64,000 bases of DNA from Budorcas taxicolor (GCF_023091745.1 NC_068912.1:104959567-105023566); one strand, 5' to 3'. Positions 21,174 to 32,687 are shown, counted from the first letter of the stretch. Numbers and translations: made by a program. The notes: a model not told the origin generated them from the sequence alone.

Positions 21174-21764
21174 ACAACAAATGAAGAACAGTAAAGGAAA
21201 AAAGAGGTGAATTCTGCCATGAGTAGTGAGTGCCCTGGGAAGAGTTTAGCTGACAAGCACAGTGACTCAGTAAAGCGGTCCAGCGATCTGGTCTCTTTGC
21301 CTCCATTGCCCCAGGACAGGCCTGTTGGGTGCACGGCCTAGGTAGACAGAGTCTAATGAGGAGACCTTTGGCAAAGTTTCCAGAAACCAGGAAGACCAGG
21401 TGACTTAAGCCGCCACTGAGGAGGGATGTGACTGGTGACCCCTCTGGAGACATAGGGGCCATCTCAGATCCCTGAGTATTCGGAGGCTGACCCTGTGCTG
21501 GAGCTGAGCCCTGTTCTCCCTGTGGGCCTTGAGATGGAGTCACGTGGACAAGACCCCATGCTCTCAGACCAGGAAGAGCCTTAGAAATTATCAAGCCCAT
21601 TGCCGCCTCATCCTATTGGTCTGGGACTGTATAGGAACCAAGTCCCTGAGACATTGTGAGATATCTGGGTAGGGGCAGAGCTGGCCAGAATGCAGGCATC
21701 ATGATGCTAAGTGGGAGATTTTCCAGGCTTCCTCAGAGCCTCCCGGGTGGGAGCAGCATGGTGG

Positions 21765-21905
21765 GTAGAAAAAGCATGGATCTGAAAGACACACAGACCT
21801 GGTTCTAGACCTAGATGCCCACCCTTGAGGCCCTAGAGCCTCAACAACCTCCTCAGGAAAATGGAGACAATACTACCAAGCTGAGAGTGATTGTGAGAAC
21901 TGAAG
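21765..21905 (+). mobile_element. MIR SINE fragment
   Basis: GAAAGACACACAGACCTGGT, then CAACCTCCTCAGGAAAATGG and AGTGATTGTGAGAACTGAAG in MIR order. Confidence 0.6.
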
Positions 21906-22104
21906 ACTTGGAACAAACAAGCCCCCAGGTTTAGCAGGACTTTATCTGTGGCATTCAGGGTGAGTGGCGTCTTTAAGAAGAGATGGGAATTGATGGATGG
22001 GGACAAGGGTAGTTGGAGATTTGGACTCTGGTCTTTAGGGCTTGTGGCTTTATATATCTCAGAGAGTGAAATCGACACCAGTCCAGGCAAAAAAAAGGTG
22101 GAGG

Positions 22105-22320
22105 GAGGTAGCAGTTAAGAACTTAGGTCTGGAGTAAGTCGCTGATACAAATTCCAGTTTTCCTCATTTCTAATCATATGCCCTCTTTAGGCCTCACATT
22201 CTTCATCACAAAAATGAGGATAATAGTAATTCTAACCTTTCAGGATTATCATGAGGTTTCAATGAAATAATACAGGTAAATTACCCCATACAGTGCCTGG
22301 CACTCTTCGGAGTTATAAGA
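22105..22320 (+). mobile_element. MIR SINE
   Basis: TCACAAAAATGAGGATAATA, TCAGGATTATCATGAGGTTT, then ACAGTGCCTGGCACTCTTCG: central core to tail. Confidence 0.8.
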
Positions 22321-22449
22321 TAGAGGCACTCATGGCCTGTCTACCTGAGAGGAAAGGATCCAGAGTTCCTAATGGACCTCAGGGTTATCGCTGGAGGAGA
22401 CCATCAGAAAGAGGAGGTATGAGGCTTTGGCAACCACAATGTGGAGTGG

Positions 22450-22560
22450 TGCAGAGGGCCAAGCCGTAAGAGTCAGACAGATCTGAGTTGAATACCAGCA
22501 TCACTACCTTAGCTGTGTAGCTTTAGACAAGTTATTGCACCCCTCCAAGCCTCAGTTTCC
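22450..22560 (+). mobile_element. MIR SINE fragment
   Basis: GAGTCAGACAGATCTGAGTT, AGCTGTGTAGCTTTAGACAA and AAGCCTCAGTTTCCTTATCC. Confidence 0.8.
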
Positions 22561-22707
22561 TTATCCCCCCAAATGGATTGGTATACTTGTTCCTGCTCTA
22601 CCAGAACATAATAAATTAAAGCTCCAGACTACTTTGCCTAAGGCTCCCTCTCTCCATCTGCTTCCTCCCCAGCACATCACTCCTGACCACCATCTCACAG
22701 TCTCCAG

Positions 22708-22880
22708 AACAGAGCACTGGATTTGGAGTCTCAAAGACTTCCCTTCCAGACCCAGAGCATCACCTGTCTGGGTCATCCCACATGTGGGACTTTGAGCAAA
22801 TCACTGTGCTTGGCAGAATCTCAGTTTTCATGTTTGGGTTGGGGAGATTCCTGCATCCTCACAAGATTGAGGTAATTTTG
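22708..22880 (+). mobile_element. MIR-like fragment
   Basis: GAGCACTGGATTTGGAGTCT, then GGGACTTTGAGCAAATCACT and AGAATCTCAGTTTTCATG. Confidence 0.55.
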
Positions 22881-23074
22881 TGACAACTTTGTAACAACCA
22901 AGGCAATAAATGTGAACATATGTGAATGTGCTTTATCCACTACTTTCAGTAAATTTCACTGACTGAATCTTAACAGTCTGGTTTTTTTTTATACCTACAT
23001 TTAACAAATCATCTTAAGAACAACTCAATCTTACTCTCCTTAACCAACTAATCACCTTGAAACTGAACATAGGA

Positions 23075-23180
23075 AGAGCACATACGTTGAATCAGGACCT
23101 GGTTTAGATTTTGGCCTTGGGCAGTTCACTTCATCTCCCTGAGTCCCAGTTCTCTTAGTTATAAAGAGGCATAGAATTTA
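23075..23180 (+). mobile_element. MIR SINE fragment
   Basis: AATCAGGACCTGGTTTAGAT, CTTGGGCAGTTCACTTCATC and TCCCTGAGTCCCAGTTCTCT. Confidence 0.65.
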
Positions 23181-23225
23181 TCTGAGGGAAACCAAAGCAC
23201 TGTTTTGAAAAGACATCTGCTGTCG

Positions 23226-23430
23226 CGGGGCTTCCCTTGTGGCTCAGCTAGTAAAGAATACACCTACACCACAGGAGACCTGGGTTCGATCCCTGGGCTG
23301 GGAAGATCCCCTGAAGAAGGGAAAAGCTACCCACTCCAGTATTCTGGCCTGGAGAGTTCCATGGACTCTATAGTCCACGGGGTCACAAAGAGCCGGACAT
23401 GACTGAGCGACTTTCGCTTCACTTCACTTC
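23226..23430 (+). mobile_element. Bov-tA SINE
   Basis: GGGGCTTCCCTTGTGGCTCA head, GGTTCGATCCCTGGGCTGGG B-box region and a BovB-type tail ending GACTGAGCGACTTTCGCTTC. No clear TSD. Confidence 0.9.
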
Positions 23431-23433
23431 TGC

Positions 23434-24535
23434 TCCCCCATGTCCACTGCAGTGTTAGTTACAATAGCCTAGACATAGAAACAGCCTTAGTGTCCATAGA
23501 TTGATGAATGGATGAAGAAAAAATGAGACATACACATATATAGTAGAATATTATCCATAAAAAGAAGGAAATCCTACCATTTGTGACTACATGGATGGAT
23601 CTTAAGGGCATTATGCTAAATGAGATAAATCTGATAAAGACAAATACTGTGTGATCTCATTTATGTGTGGAATCTAAAAACCTTATCACAGATACAGAGA
23701 ACAAACTGGTGGTTGCTAGAGGAGGTGAGGGTAGGCAAAATGGATAAAGGTGTTCAAAAAGTACAAACTTCCAGTTATAAGATAAATAAGTCCTGCACAT
23801 GTGATGTACAGTGTGATGACTTTAGCTAATACTATTGTTGTATATTTTTAAAGTTGCCAGGAGTAGATCTTAGCAAGTTGCTGAGAGTCAATCTGTCGGC
23901 AAAGAGACATCACTTCGCCGACAAAGGTCCATAGCGTCAAAGCTATGATTTTTCCAGTAGTCATGTACAGGTGTCAGAGTTGGACCATAAAGAAGGCTGA
24001 GTGCCAAAGAACTGATGCTTTCAAACTATAGTGTTGGAGAAGACTCTTGAGAGTCGCTTGGACAGCAGGGTGATCAAACCAGTCAACCCTAAAGGAAGCC
24101 AACCGTGAATATTCATTGGAAGGATTTATGCTGAAGCTGAAGCTCCAATATTTTAGCCTCCTGATGTGAAGAGACGACTCATTGGAAAAGACCTTGATGC
24201 TGGGAAAGATTGAGGGCAGGAGGAGAAGAGGGTGAGAGAGGATTAGATGGATGCATGGTATCACTGACTCAATGGACATGAGTCTGAGCAAAATCCAGGA
24301 GATAGTGAAGGACAGCGAAGCCTGGCAACGCGGCAGTCCAGGAGGCTGCAGAGCTGAAAATGACTGAGCAACTGAACAACAACAGAGAGTAGATCATAAA
24401 ATTTCTCATCACAAGAAAAAATTGTAACTAGAGTCGTGTGGATGGTAACTAAACTTATTGCAGTAACCATTTTGCAATACATACAGATATCAAATCATTA
24501 TATTGTATGCCTAAAACTAATATGTCAATTAGATA
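23434..24535 (+). mobile_element. Old L1 (L1MA-like) 3' UTR, split by BovB
   Basis: The left part (23434-23869) has AGTGTCCATAGATTGATGAA, CTACATGGATGGATCTTAAG and AACTTCCAGTTATAAGATAA. The right part (24387-24535) resumes GAGTAGATCATAAAATTTCT and ends near ACTAATATGTCAATTAGATA. Both belong to one L1M 3' UTR. Confidence 0.85.
23870..24386 (+). mobile_element. BovB LINE 3' fragment nested in L1
   Basis: The 3' end of BovB, 5'-truncated, sense on the plus strand, ending GACTGAGCAACTGAACAACA. It is flanked by the 9-bp TSD GAGTAGATC (23861-23869 and 24387-24395), which is L1 sequence. Many substitutions make it one of the older BovB copies here. The reverse-transcriptase core is absent. Confidence 0.9.
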
Positions 24536-24619
24536 CTGTTTTTTCAAAAGAGACATTAATAATACCTACTTCACAGGGTTATTGTGTGAATGATAATGAC
24601 AACAATAGTAACAGCTGAC

Positions 24620-25080
24620 ATAGGGGAGGGCAGGGACCTGGCCCCACAATCACCCACCAGATAGACACACTCTGGAGAGGTAGACCAGATGCCCAGGTAG
24701 ATGGAGGCATTTCCATCAAGCAGACTTATCATCTGCAAACACACCTGAAAACATTGCCGTCACCTGTGCCTTAGCTGTAACTTGAGGTAAGAAAGGGAGC
24801 AGGCTTGGGGTCTGCCTGGCTAAAATTGGGTTCCTGGGTAACCTTCTGCACAGTCTCTTCACAGACCAAAGCTTCCTCTTGAAGAAAGATCTGGGGCTTT
24901 GCTGGGAGCATCTGTGGATGAGATATTTCAGGACAAGGCATGCGGTTTGCCAAGCTGGAGTCATAGTGCAAGCTGGACATGTGAAGATGTCCCAGGTGGG
25001 AACAATGGCTGTGTACCCCAGCATGGCTTGAGCATAGCTGATTTAGTTTATGAACTTAGATGGCTGAAAAAACAAAAGCC
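24620..25080 (-). repeat. Unassigned repeat family, copy B (longest)
   Basis: About 460 bp. On the minus strand its first 185 bases match copy A (19270-19450). Its other half (24620-24840) matches copy C (26860-27110) in direct orientation. Landmarks are GATGGAGGCATTTCC, CTGCAAACACACCT and CTGCCTGGCT. Only this copy joins both halves. Confidence 0.6.
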
Positions 25081-25489
25081 GTAAAAGGGAACCAGCACTT
25101 GTCAAGTGCTTACCGGGTGCCAGAAACTCCTATTACTACATCTTCACCTGTGAAATGGGCATGACGATAAAACAATGGCCACCTCTCTCGGCTGATGAAG
25201 GATCAAGGAGAGCCGCGGAATCACTTAGCTTGGAGCCTACACTCTGTAAGCCCCTGATAAACAGAAGCCCATATTTTCATAAAGCATAGCGCAGCAGGGA
25301 GGGCATTCACTGAGGCAGGGATCACAAGAGGGTGTGGGCACTTGAGGGCAAGGGATGGATTTTGGTTTGGAAGTGCTGAGGTGGCGGTGTCTGTAGGACA
25401 GCCAGGGAGGACATCAGCTTGGCAGACATCGATATGAAGTACAAGGATCTGAGAAGAGGCGTGGACAGGAAATGTGGTCTTAAATCCTT

Positions 25490-25770
25490 GGCACCAAGAT
25501 GGAGAAACTATGGGAAGGGCTAAGACACTGAGGTAATGGGTGATGTGGAGCAAGATGTGAAGAGAGCAGAGAATCCAAGGGGGTGATGAAGCACATTACG
25601 GGGAGCAGAGCACGGGCAGACTGCAAAGGATTCCGGGAACTTCAAAGGAGTCTGGGAAGGAGCAGCCAGGAAGTTAAGAAATGGTGGACTCTGGAAAACC
25701 AAGAGAAAAGAGAGGTTAAAGAAGAAGGAAGTGGTAAACAGTGCAGATATAGCACATAGGTCAAGAAAGC
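25490..25770. repeat. Possible ancient repeat, purine-rich
   Basis: Purine-rich GAAG/GGAG text similar in style to the 53.9-54.8 kb block. The family is not identified. Confidence 0.25.
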
Positions 25771-25984
25771 CAAGCTTAAAGCACATGCCGCGGTATATAC
25801 TTTCTCAGACCAGGGCAAGCCAGACAGGGAGGCAGCAGCTACCCCCAGCATTCACCACCAGCCCCCAGCGAGAGCAAAGCTAACCTCTAAAGCTCACATA
25901 AGAAATCCTAGGCATTAAAGGACCTCAAAGTGGAGCCCAGAGGCCCTCCAGAGGCAGTGTAGACGTAGGAGGGCTGAATCCCTC

Positions 25985-26130
25985 TGCATGAGGCCTGTCA
26001 CATCTCTAAACAGCCGTGAGCCTCCATTTCCTCACATGTGTAAAGGGGATAATATGCAAACTTTACATCAGGGTTGTAAGAATTGGATGACATCATTTTG
26101 CGAGAGACTTGGTAGAGCGTGGCCACTCGA
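25985..26130 (+). mobile_element. MIR SINE fragment
   Basis: GCCTCCATTTCCTCACATGT, AAAGGGGATAATATGC and AGGGTTGTAAGAATTGGATG. Confidence 0.75.
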
Positions 26131-26539
26131 CATAAGTTCATAGTCTCACTGTTTATTTTAATATAAAAGTGTCTATCCCTGATGATGATCCCAAATCAAG
26201 AACAAGTTAAGTTCAAGTCAAGTCTCCTCTTTCAGAGAACACAGGGAATGCTTGAGAAAGATTCACACTGTCACACCTGTCTTACTTTTGAAGACTTGGT
26301 GATGGGCTGCCCCAGGCATGACCTCCAAGCTCCCCTTCAGCCCCCTTACCTCGTGCTCTCCTGAGAGAAGTGGCCATCTGTGAACAACCTCTCCATTCCG
26401 AGAACAGTGGGGAGCCTGCCTGGCCAGGCCAAAAGGCCCAATGGCTTGAGGGAGAGGGAAGAAAGCCACGCAGAGCCTAACAGAGGCACTTGGGCGAGGA
26501 CAAGTTTATGAAAGTAAGTTAAGTCATTCCTAAAATGAC

Positions 26540-26750
26540 CTGTAAAGATTTGGTTACAATGAACATTTACACCTATTACTGAGAAAGACACATTACATAG
26601 GTTATCTATCTCAGCCATTACTCCCACCAACTTGTGAAGAAGGGACATGGAAACCAAAACTCTGTCCAAAAAAAGTGATTTACTCAAAGTCCCACGGATG
26701 ACAGATGATGGCTCTGGGATTGGAAGGCAAGTCTGTGGACAGGAAGGAGG
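26540..26750 (-). mobile_element. MIR SINE, diverged
   Basis: Minus-strand MIR order with CACATTACATAGGTTATCTA, then TACTCAAAGTCCCACGGATG. Confidence 0.5.
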
Positions 26751-26859
26751 GGCCAGCTGGATTTGAGAAGCTAGGAAGGCAGTGGATGAAGGGAGGGAGT
26801 CATGGGCAATCTGATGTCTGGGTTTTACCCTAATAAATCCTGGTGGAGCAGGAATAAGC

Positions 26860-27110
26860 ACAGGGAGGGGCTGGAACCTGACCACACAGCCACCTACTGT
26901 TGGTGGGACAGCTTTGCAGAGACAGACCAGACATCAGAGCAGATGGAGGTTTTCCATCTAGCAGACCGCCACCTGCAAACACACCTCCAAACGCTGCAAT
27001 CGCCTGTCCTGTGTCTGTTCCTTAGGGAGGGAGTCATGACGAGGATGGAGGCAGGGTTGGGAGCTGCCTGCCTGAGACTGAGCCAGTAGGTATCTATGGT
27101 GGCTAGGAAG
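26860..27110 (+). repeat. Unassigned repeat family, copy C
   Basis: Direct-orientation match to 24620-24840, with CCTGACCACACAGCCACCTA, GCAGATGGAGGTTTTCCATC, ACCTGCAAACACACCTCCAA and GCTGCCTGCCTGAGACT. About 70% alike by eye. Confidence 0.55.
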
Positions 27111-27230
27111 CCAGGAGCAACCTGCCCACCAGCCAGGTGAATACACAAGCTCTCCAGAGTAGGGAAGGTCAGAGCTCTCTGAGCTTCAGTCTCCTCACTA
27201 GGGAAACAGAGATGAGAAAACTTACACTGA

Positions 27231-27415
27231 GACGTCCCAGGAGCTCCAGTTGTTAAGACTTCTCCTTCCAGTGCAGAGGGTGCAGGTTTGATCCCTGGTC
27301 AGAGTTAAGACCCCACATGCCTCACAGCCAAAAAATTAGAACACAAAACAAAAACAATATTGTAAAAAATTCAATAAAGACTTTAAAAATGGTCCACATC
27401 AAAAATATCTTTTAA
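27231..27415 (+). mobile_element. CHR-type tRNA-Glu SINE
   Basis: AGGAGCTCCAGTTGTTAAGA, GGTTTGATCCCTGGTCAGAG, ACCCCACATGCCTCACAGCC and an A-rich tail. Confidence 0.85.
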
Positions 27416-27499
27416 AAATGATAATAATAAATGGAAGAAAATTCACATCACAAGGTTTTCCCAAGAAATATGTAAGAGAACACATAAAGGGCACCTGGA

Positions 27500-27640
27500 G
27501 GCTTCCTGGCATAGAGCACATGATTCTTCCTCTTATCTCATACTTGTCGGACGAGGAGACTGAGGCTCAGAGAGGGGCAGTGACTTGTCCACAGTCACAT
27601 ATCAAGTGAGCTGGTGATACAGCCAAGACTGGAACCCAGA
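27500..27640 (-). mobile_element. MIR SINE fragment
   Basis: GAGACTGAGGCTCAGAGAGG at 27557-27576, then GTCACATATCAAGTGAGCTG and GGAACCCAGATCTCCTGACA. Confidence 0.8.
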
Positions 27641-28006
27641 TCTCCTGACAGCCAGAAGCCCCAGCCCTTGACATTCTTTCCTCCTGGGTGGGGGTGATGC
27701 ATTAGATACAACACCCAACCCATTCAGACCACTAATAGAGGTGAAGTCTAGACCTGCCTCACACTTGTCTACCATCACAGCCACTAGCCACAGGTGGTTA
27801 CTGAGTGCTTGAAACGTGGCTTTTCCCAAATGGGATGTGCTCCAAGTGTGAAAACACCAGATTTTGAAGATTTCTTTAATTTTAAGAAAAATTTTACGAT
27901 ATCTCATTAATGATTTTTATGCTGAACAGTTTATGTTGAAATAATGCTTTGAATATATTAGGTTAAATAAAATATGGTTTTAAGTTCATGTTACCTATAC
28001 ACATTA

Positions 28007-28122
28007 CTTTTTTATTTGGTCTTGTGGTATCTTAGTTCCCCAAGCAGGGATTGAGCCCTTTAGCAATAGAAGTGCAGAAATGCAGAGTCCTAACAACCAG
28101 GGGACCTCCGGAGAATTCCCAT
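28007..28122 (-). mobile_element. CHR-type tRNA-Glu SINE
   Basis: Reverse complement of the tRNA-Glu SINE: GTGGTATCTTAGTTCCCCAA, AGGGATTGAGCCC and TCCTAACAACCAGGGGACCT. Confidence 0.8.
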
Positions 28123-28806
28123 CCTCTACCCTTTTTAAGGTGGCTACTAGAAAATTTGCCCACCTTATACTGCTGTTGGACCACACAAGTCTCAAATGTA
28201 GGAGATGGGGTTGCCCCTCTCTGTGCAGAATTCTAGACTGCACATCTCACGAGGCACGAAGGCAGGGAGGGGCATATCCAGAGAGAGCAGAGGCCACAGG
28301 AGGAGGCCACAGCTTTGCACAACCCCAGGGGCATCTCTGACGTCACAGTCCAGTGGGGCTGTATTCAGTGACCCCACAAAGTATGTCACAGAAGGGACAG
28401 TTGAAGGGCCTGGACTGGTCCCACCTGGAGAGACTTAGAGAGGGGACCTGGTCCCTGTCTCCAAATAGCAAAGGACAGTCACGGGGCCAAGAGAACAGAT
28501 GTGTTCTGTGCGGCATGAAAGAGCAGAGCTGAGGTCTCAGGAAGAGCTCCAGGAACACAGACTTCTCCTCCCAGGCAGGCCAGGACCGACCTCAACTGGA
28601 CTGGATGGCCTCTTCCAGGGGTGCAGGTGAAGGAAGTCTGGAGGATTTCTCTCAGAAGCGATTTAGCATGCAAGGAAGAAATGTTCGATGACCTACAAAG
28701 AAATGCGTCCTTATACCTGGAGGCTCTGAGGCACCTCTGGGCTGGGTGGCTGCACCAGGGTAGTCAGGACAGAGGGGTTGCTGGGCTTCCAGCCTAATAA
28801 ACATAA

Positions 28807-29025
28807 CACTACAATAACAGCTTATTGAGCATCTACTTTGTACCAGCATCTACTATGTACACACATTATTACTTTCCCTCTCACCCACCCTGATGAGGTG
28901 GCTACTACTTGCCCCATTAGGAAAGTAGGGAAGCTGAGGCTCAGAGTGGACAAGAGCCTTGTCCAAGGTTACACTGCCAGGGCGAGCTGGGATTTGAACC
29001 TGGTCTGGCTGACAGCAGTGCCCGC
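28807..29025 (-). mobile_element. MIR SINE, nearly full length
   Basis: Ordered blocks: TTATTGAGCATCTACTTTGT, GGAAGCTGAGGCTCAGAGTG, AAGGTTACACTGCCAGGGCG, GGATTTGAACCTGGTCTGGC. The most complete MIR in the window. Confidence 0.9.
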
Positions 29026-29109
29026 AGTCGTGGGGTGGCCTCCTTGGGGAGCCAGAGGGGCAAGGGCCAGCGGAGCCGGGGGACTGGCTCCTTGTTCACG
29101 GGAAGCCAG

Positions 29110-29330
29110 GGCCCCACTGGGCTCTCCAATTAGTGAGAGCAGAGAAATCAGAGGCAGCAACAAGCTCTGCTAATGAGCTGCCACATTAAACAATGAGTCA
29201 CACTTCCATACGGTGCCGCTCCAGCCCTAACCCGGAACAAACAAGCTGTGAGAAACAGTTTACAAAACAGCGAGGTGTGACTGTCTCCCTGCTGCCGCCC
29301 GCCGCAGCCACCACCACCGGCACTGCAGCC
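29110..29330. promoter_or_regulatory. Candidate conserved regulatory element
   Basis: Non-repeat sequence with dense developmental factor motifs: CAATTAG (29126-29132) and TAATGAG homeodomain cores, AACAATG SOX-like, ACAAACA forkhead (29237-29243) and AGGTGTGA T-box (29273-29280). It passes into a small CpG-containing C/G-rich patch (29290-29370). Function is inferred from motif density only. Confidence 0.35.
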
Positions 29331-29514
29331 ACCGCTGAGCCCGCCGCCCACGGGCAGCCACAGGCGCAGAGATGGGCCTGGGAGGGGCACCCAGCCCGCC
29401 CTGTCTTCTGAGCTCAGAGGAATCCCCGTCTCTGAATGGCTCCAGGGCACACCCCAAGGCACAGCTTCCACTACCATTCTGGCCATCTCCAGAAACACCA
29501 GGGGCTCGGTCATT

Positions 29515-29690
29515 GGCCCACTCTGTGACCTAAGGCAGATGACTTAATCTCTCTGGGTCTCAGTTCCTTTATCTGCATTTTGGGGGTAATAATAACATCC
29601 AGCTCATTTTCCAATTGTGGTGCTTCAATGTGATCGTCACATGGACTGCCTGGCACCCAGCAGGTATGCAGTAAATCCTGGATCCTTCCT
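29515..29690 (+). mobile_element. MIR SINE
   Basis: TGTGACCTAAGGCAGATGAC, TGGGTCTCAGTTCCTTTATC, GGTAATAATAACATCCAGC and TGCCTGGCACCCAGCAGGTA in order. Confidence 0.85.
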
Positions 29691-29738
29691 CTCTCTTCTC
29701 TGTGTAGGGAATCCAGCTCAGAGCCAACCTCACAGAAG

Positions 29739-29933
29739 TTAGGATGTTAAGTTGCTTGGTCGTGTCTGACTCTGGGACCCCATGGACTATAGCCTGCCAG
29801 GCTCCTCAGTCCATTGAATTTTCCAGGCAAGGATACTGGAGTGGGTTGCCATTTCCTCCTCCAGGGGATCTTCCCAACCCAGGGATTGAACCCGGGTCTC
29901 CCTCTTTACCATCTGAACCACAAGCACTTACAT
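29739..29933 (-). mobile_element. Bov-tA SINE
   Basis: Minus-strand Bov-tA flanked by a perfect 13-bp TSD AACCTCACAGAAG (29726-29738, 29934-29946). The tRNA-like B-box region reads AGGGATTGAACCCGGGTCTC on the plus strand. Confidence 0.95.
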
Positions 29934-30149
29934 AACCTCACAGAAGGTTCCCAACAAATAATGACTGCTTTCCTTGTCCTACTCCATACTATACTTCTTT
30001 CTGTCCCTGGCCTACTCTCTCCTGAACTGTGGGGAGGAACTGCTCTGCTCATTTCCACACCCCTAGGTCCAGCACAGGTGAAGTTGAAGAGCAACAGGCT
30101 TTAGGGGTAGATTATGCCTCTGGCAGTTAATAGCTGTGAGGACCTGAGC

Positions 30150-30300
30150 AGCTATGGTAAGAACCATTCCTTGAACCCTACCCTGTGAAAGACAATGTGC
30201 CCAGTGCTGCAAGTGCGTTTTCTCATTTCAGGCAATGATGAGTATTATCCCATCTCACAGGTGAGGAACTTGATTCTCAGAGCAGTTAAGTAAATAGCTT
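30150..30300 (-). mobile_element. MIR SINE fragment
   Basis: GACAATGTGCCCAGTGCTGC, CCATCTCACAGGTGAGGAAC and CTCAGAGCAGTTAAG. Confidence 0.7.
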
Positions 30301-30534
30301 GAGGTGGTGGCTTTGCAATGTGTCGACTTGCCTCAGCTGGACTACATTTCCCAGAATTCCCTTTCCTCCTCAGTCCTGGTTAGAATCTTTTAATGGTTCT
30401 GCTTCTTTAATTGAACCCTGACTGATACACACGGCAAAGATTCCATAGTATATAGCGATGCAGCTGGAATTCAAAATGTTTGTCTGTCACTCAGCTCTAG
30501 ATTTTTAACTACTCTACTTGGTAACAATAGCTTC

Positions 30535-30720
30535 AATACTTATATAGTAACTATAAGCCAGTTTTATCTCATTTAATTCTCATAACAATGCTATAAGGTA
30601 GCTTTTATTATTATCCTTTCATTGTTACAGGTGAGGAAACTGAGGCACAGAGAGGTTAAATAATTTGTCCAATATCACACAACTAATAACTGGGTAATCT
30701 GAGAGGCAAAGCCAGAAGTT
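30535..30720 (-). mobile_element. MIR SINE
   Basis: TCTCATTTAATTCTCATAAC, AGGTGAGGAAACTGAGGCAC, AGAGAGGTTAAATAATTTGT: a well preserved core. Confidence 0.9.
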
Positions 30721-31698
30721 TGGTTACATAATCCATCTTTTTATCTATCATATTATCTTATCTCTCAGCTCTACTATAACTCATTCTTTAAGTCCCAATT
30801 CTCCTCAATCTGTAAAATGGGGATAATCCTACTTAATATATAAGATTATAGTGATAATTAAATGTGAAAATATAATTATAGGGCTTCTGGGAAGATCAAA
30901 CAACAGGGAGTGGATTTACCCTCTGTCTCGAGCAACTGAAAAGATAGATAAGTAAATAAAACCACAGTTTTCAGACACTGAACATCAGGCAGCACAAAAT
31001 AGCAATCCCTGAGAGAGGAGAAACTAATGAGGTGAGCCCTACGATTGCCAGCTTCTGCCTGGGGAGTGTTTCCAGGCTGCAGCACAGGGGGCAGGGTCCC
31101 AGCTGTCTCCTTGCTTTGAGGAGGCAGAGCAAGGAGTCTGGGGAGGCCAAAGCAGCTAGAGTTCACAGGGCAGAGAACTGCAGAGAAGAGAGCTCCAACA
31201 ATCTGAAGAGAGCTCCCCTCAAGCCTTCAACTGAATACTTAATAGCACTTGTATGTGAAGAAACTACCCAAGTTTGAAGAAAGAACATCTCAAAGAAGCA
31301 AGGGAAACAATTTCCAAAGTACACACAAGACCTGGAATGGTTTGTATTCCTACCAACCAGAGTGGAAAGCCTCATAAAATGTGGGGCATCAAGTTGATTC
31401 CGCAGAAGAGTATTGCTTCAGTAGTGGAAAAAAAGGTAATTGTCTTGCCTGATAAAGTTGAAAAGCAAGTCTCAGCAGAATTGAACTCTTTTTTAGTAAC
31501 TTGACTGCATCCTAGAACAAAGCTCAAGAATACTGAATATACAATGCTAAAATGGCCAGCATACAACAAGGTGAAATTCACAACATCTGGCATCCAGCCG
31601 AAAACTACCACACATGCCAAAAAGCAGGAAAACGCAGCCTTCGAGGAGGAGAAAAGTTAATCAATAGAAAAAGACCCCCAAATAACAGGAGATAGAAT

Positions 31699-32357
31699 TA
31701 GTGTCAGTTCAGTTCAGTCACTCAGTCATGTCCGACTCTTTGCGACCCCATGAATTGCAGCACGCCAGGCCTCCCTGTCTATCACCAACTCCTGGAGTTC
31801 ACTCAGACTCGCGTCCATCAAGTCAGTGATGCCATCTCATCCTCTGTTGTCCCCTTCTCCTCCTGCTCCCAATCCCTCCCAGCATCAGAGTCTTTTCCAA
31901 TGAGTCAACTCTTCGCATGAGGTGGCCAAAGTACTGGAGTTTCAGCTTCAGCATCATTCCCTCCAAAGAAATACCAGGGCTGATCTCCTTCAGAATGGAC
32001 TGGTTGGATCTCCTTTCAGTCCAAGGGACTCTCAAGAGTCTCCTCCAACAGCACAGTTCAAAAGCATCAATTCTTCGGTGCTCAGCCTTCTTCACAGTCC
32101 AACTCTCACATCCATACATGACCGCAGGAAAAACCATAGCCTTGACTAGACAGACCTTAGTCGGCAAAGTAATGTCTCTGCTTTTCAATATGTTATCTAG
32201 GTTGGTCATAACTTTCCTTCCAAGGAGTAAGCGTCTTTTAATTTCATGGCTGCAGTCACCACCTCCAGTGATTTTGGAGCCCCCCAAAAAAGTCTGACAC
32301 TGTTTCCACTGTTCCCCCATCTATTTCCCATGAAGTGATGGGACCAGATGCCATGAT
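31699..32357 (-). mobile_element. BovB LINE 3' fragment
   Basis: Plus-strand text begins TCAGTTCAGTTCAGTCACTC and ends AGATGCCATGATCTT, the BovB 3' end in reverse. A 165-codon open frame (31823-32320, minus) keeps the C-terminal ORF2 segment without stops, a sign of recent insertion. The RT catalytic core is absent. It sits in the L1M sequence ATAGAATTAGT | TACAAGGACATT. Confidence 0.95.
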
Positions 32358-32687
32358 CTTGTATACAAGGACATTAAAACAATATAACTATATCCCACAT
32401 GCTCAAGAAGCTAGAGATTGATCATGTTAAATAGACACTAGGAAAAACAGCCCAAATCAAACTTCTAGAGATGAAAAAATACGTTTGAAAAAAAATATAC
32501 ACAGGATGGGATTAACAGCAAATTTGATCACACAGGAAAAAAAGATTAGTAAATTCATAGACATAGCAATAGAAAGTATCTAAAATCAAACATAGAGAGG
32601 AAAAAAAACTTTTTAATGGACAGATTATCAATGAACTGTGGAACAACTCCAAGAGGAGTTACATTACATGTAATTGGAGTCCCCAGT

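Noticed and set aside
31274..31504. 76-codon Lys/Val-rich open frame that looks protein-like
   Set aside because: Lies inside the ancient L1M 5' region; flanking L1 sequence continues on both sides.
31823..32320. 165-codon open frame with a CESWTVKKAEHRRIDAF-type segment
   Set aside because: This is the C-terminal part of BovB ORF2, not a host gene; similar pieces recur at 37281, 43163 and 60121.
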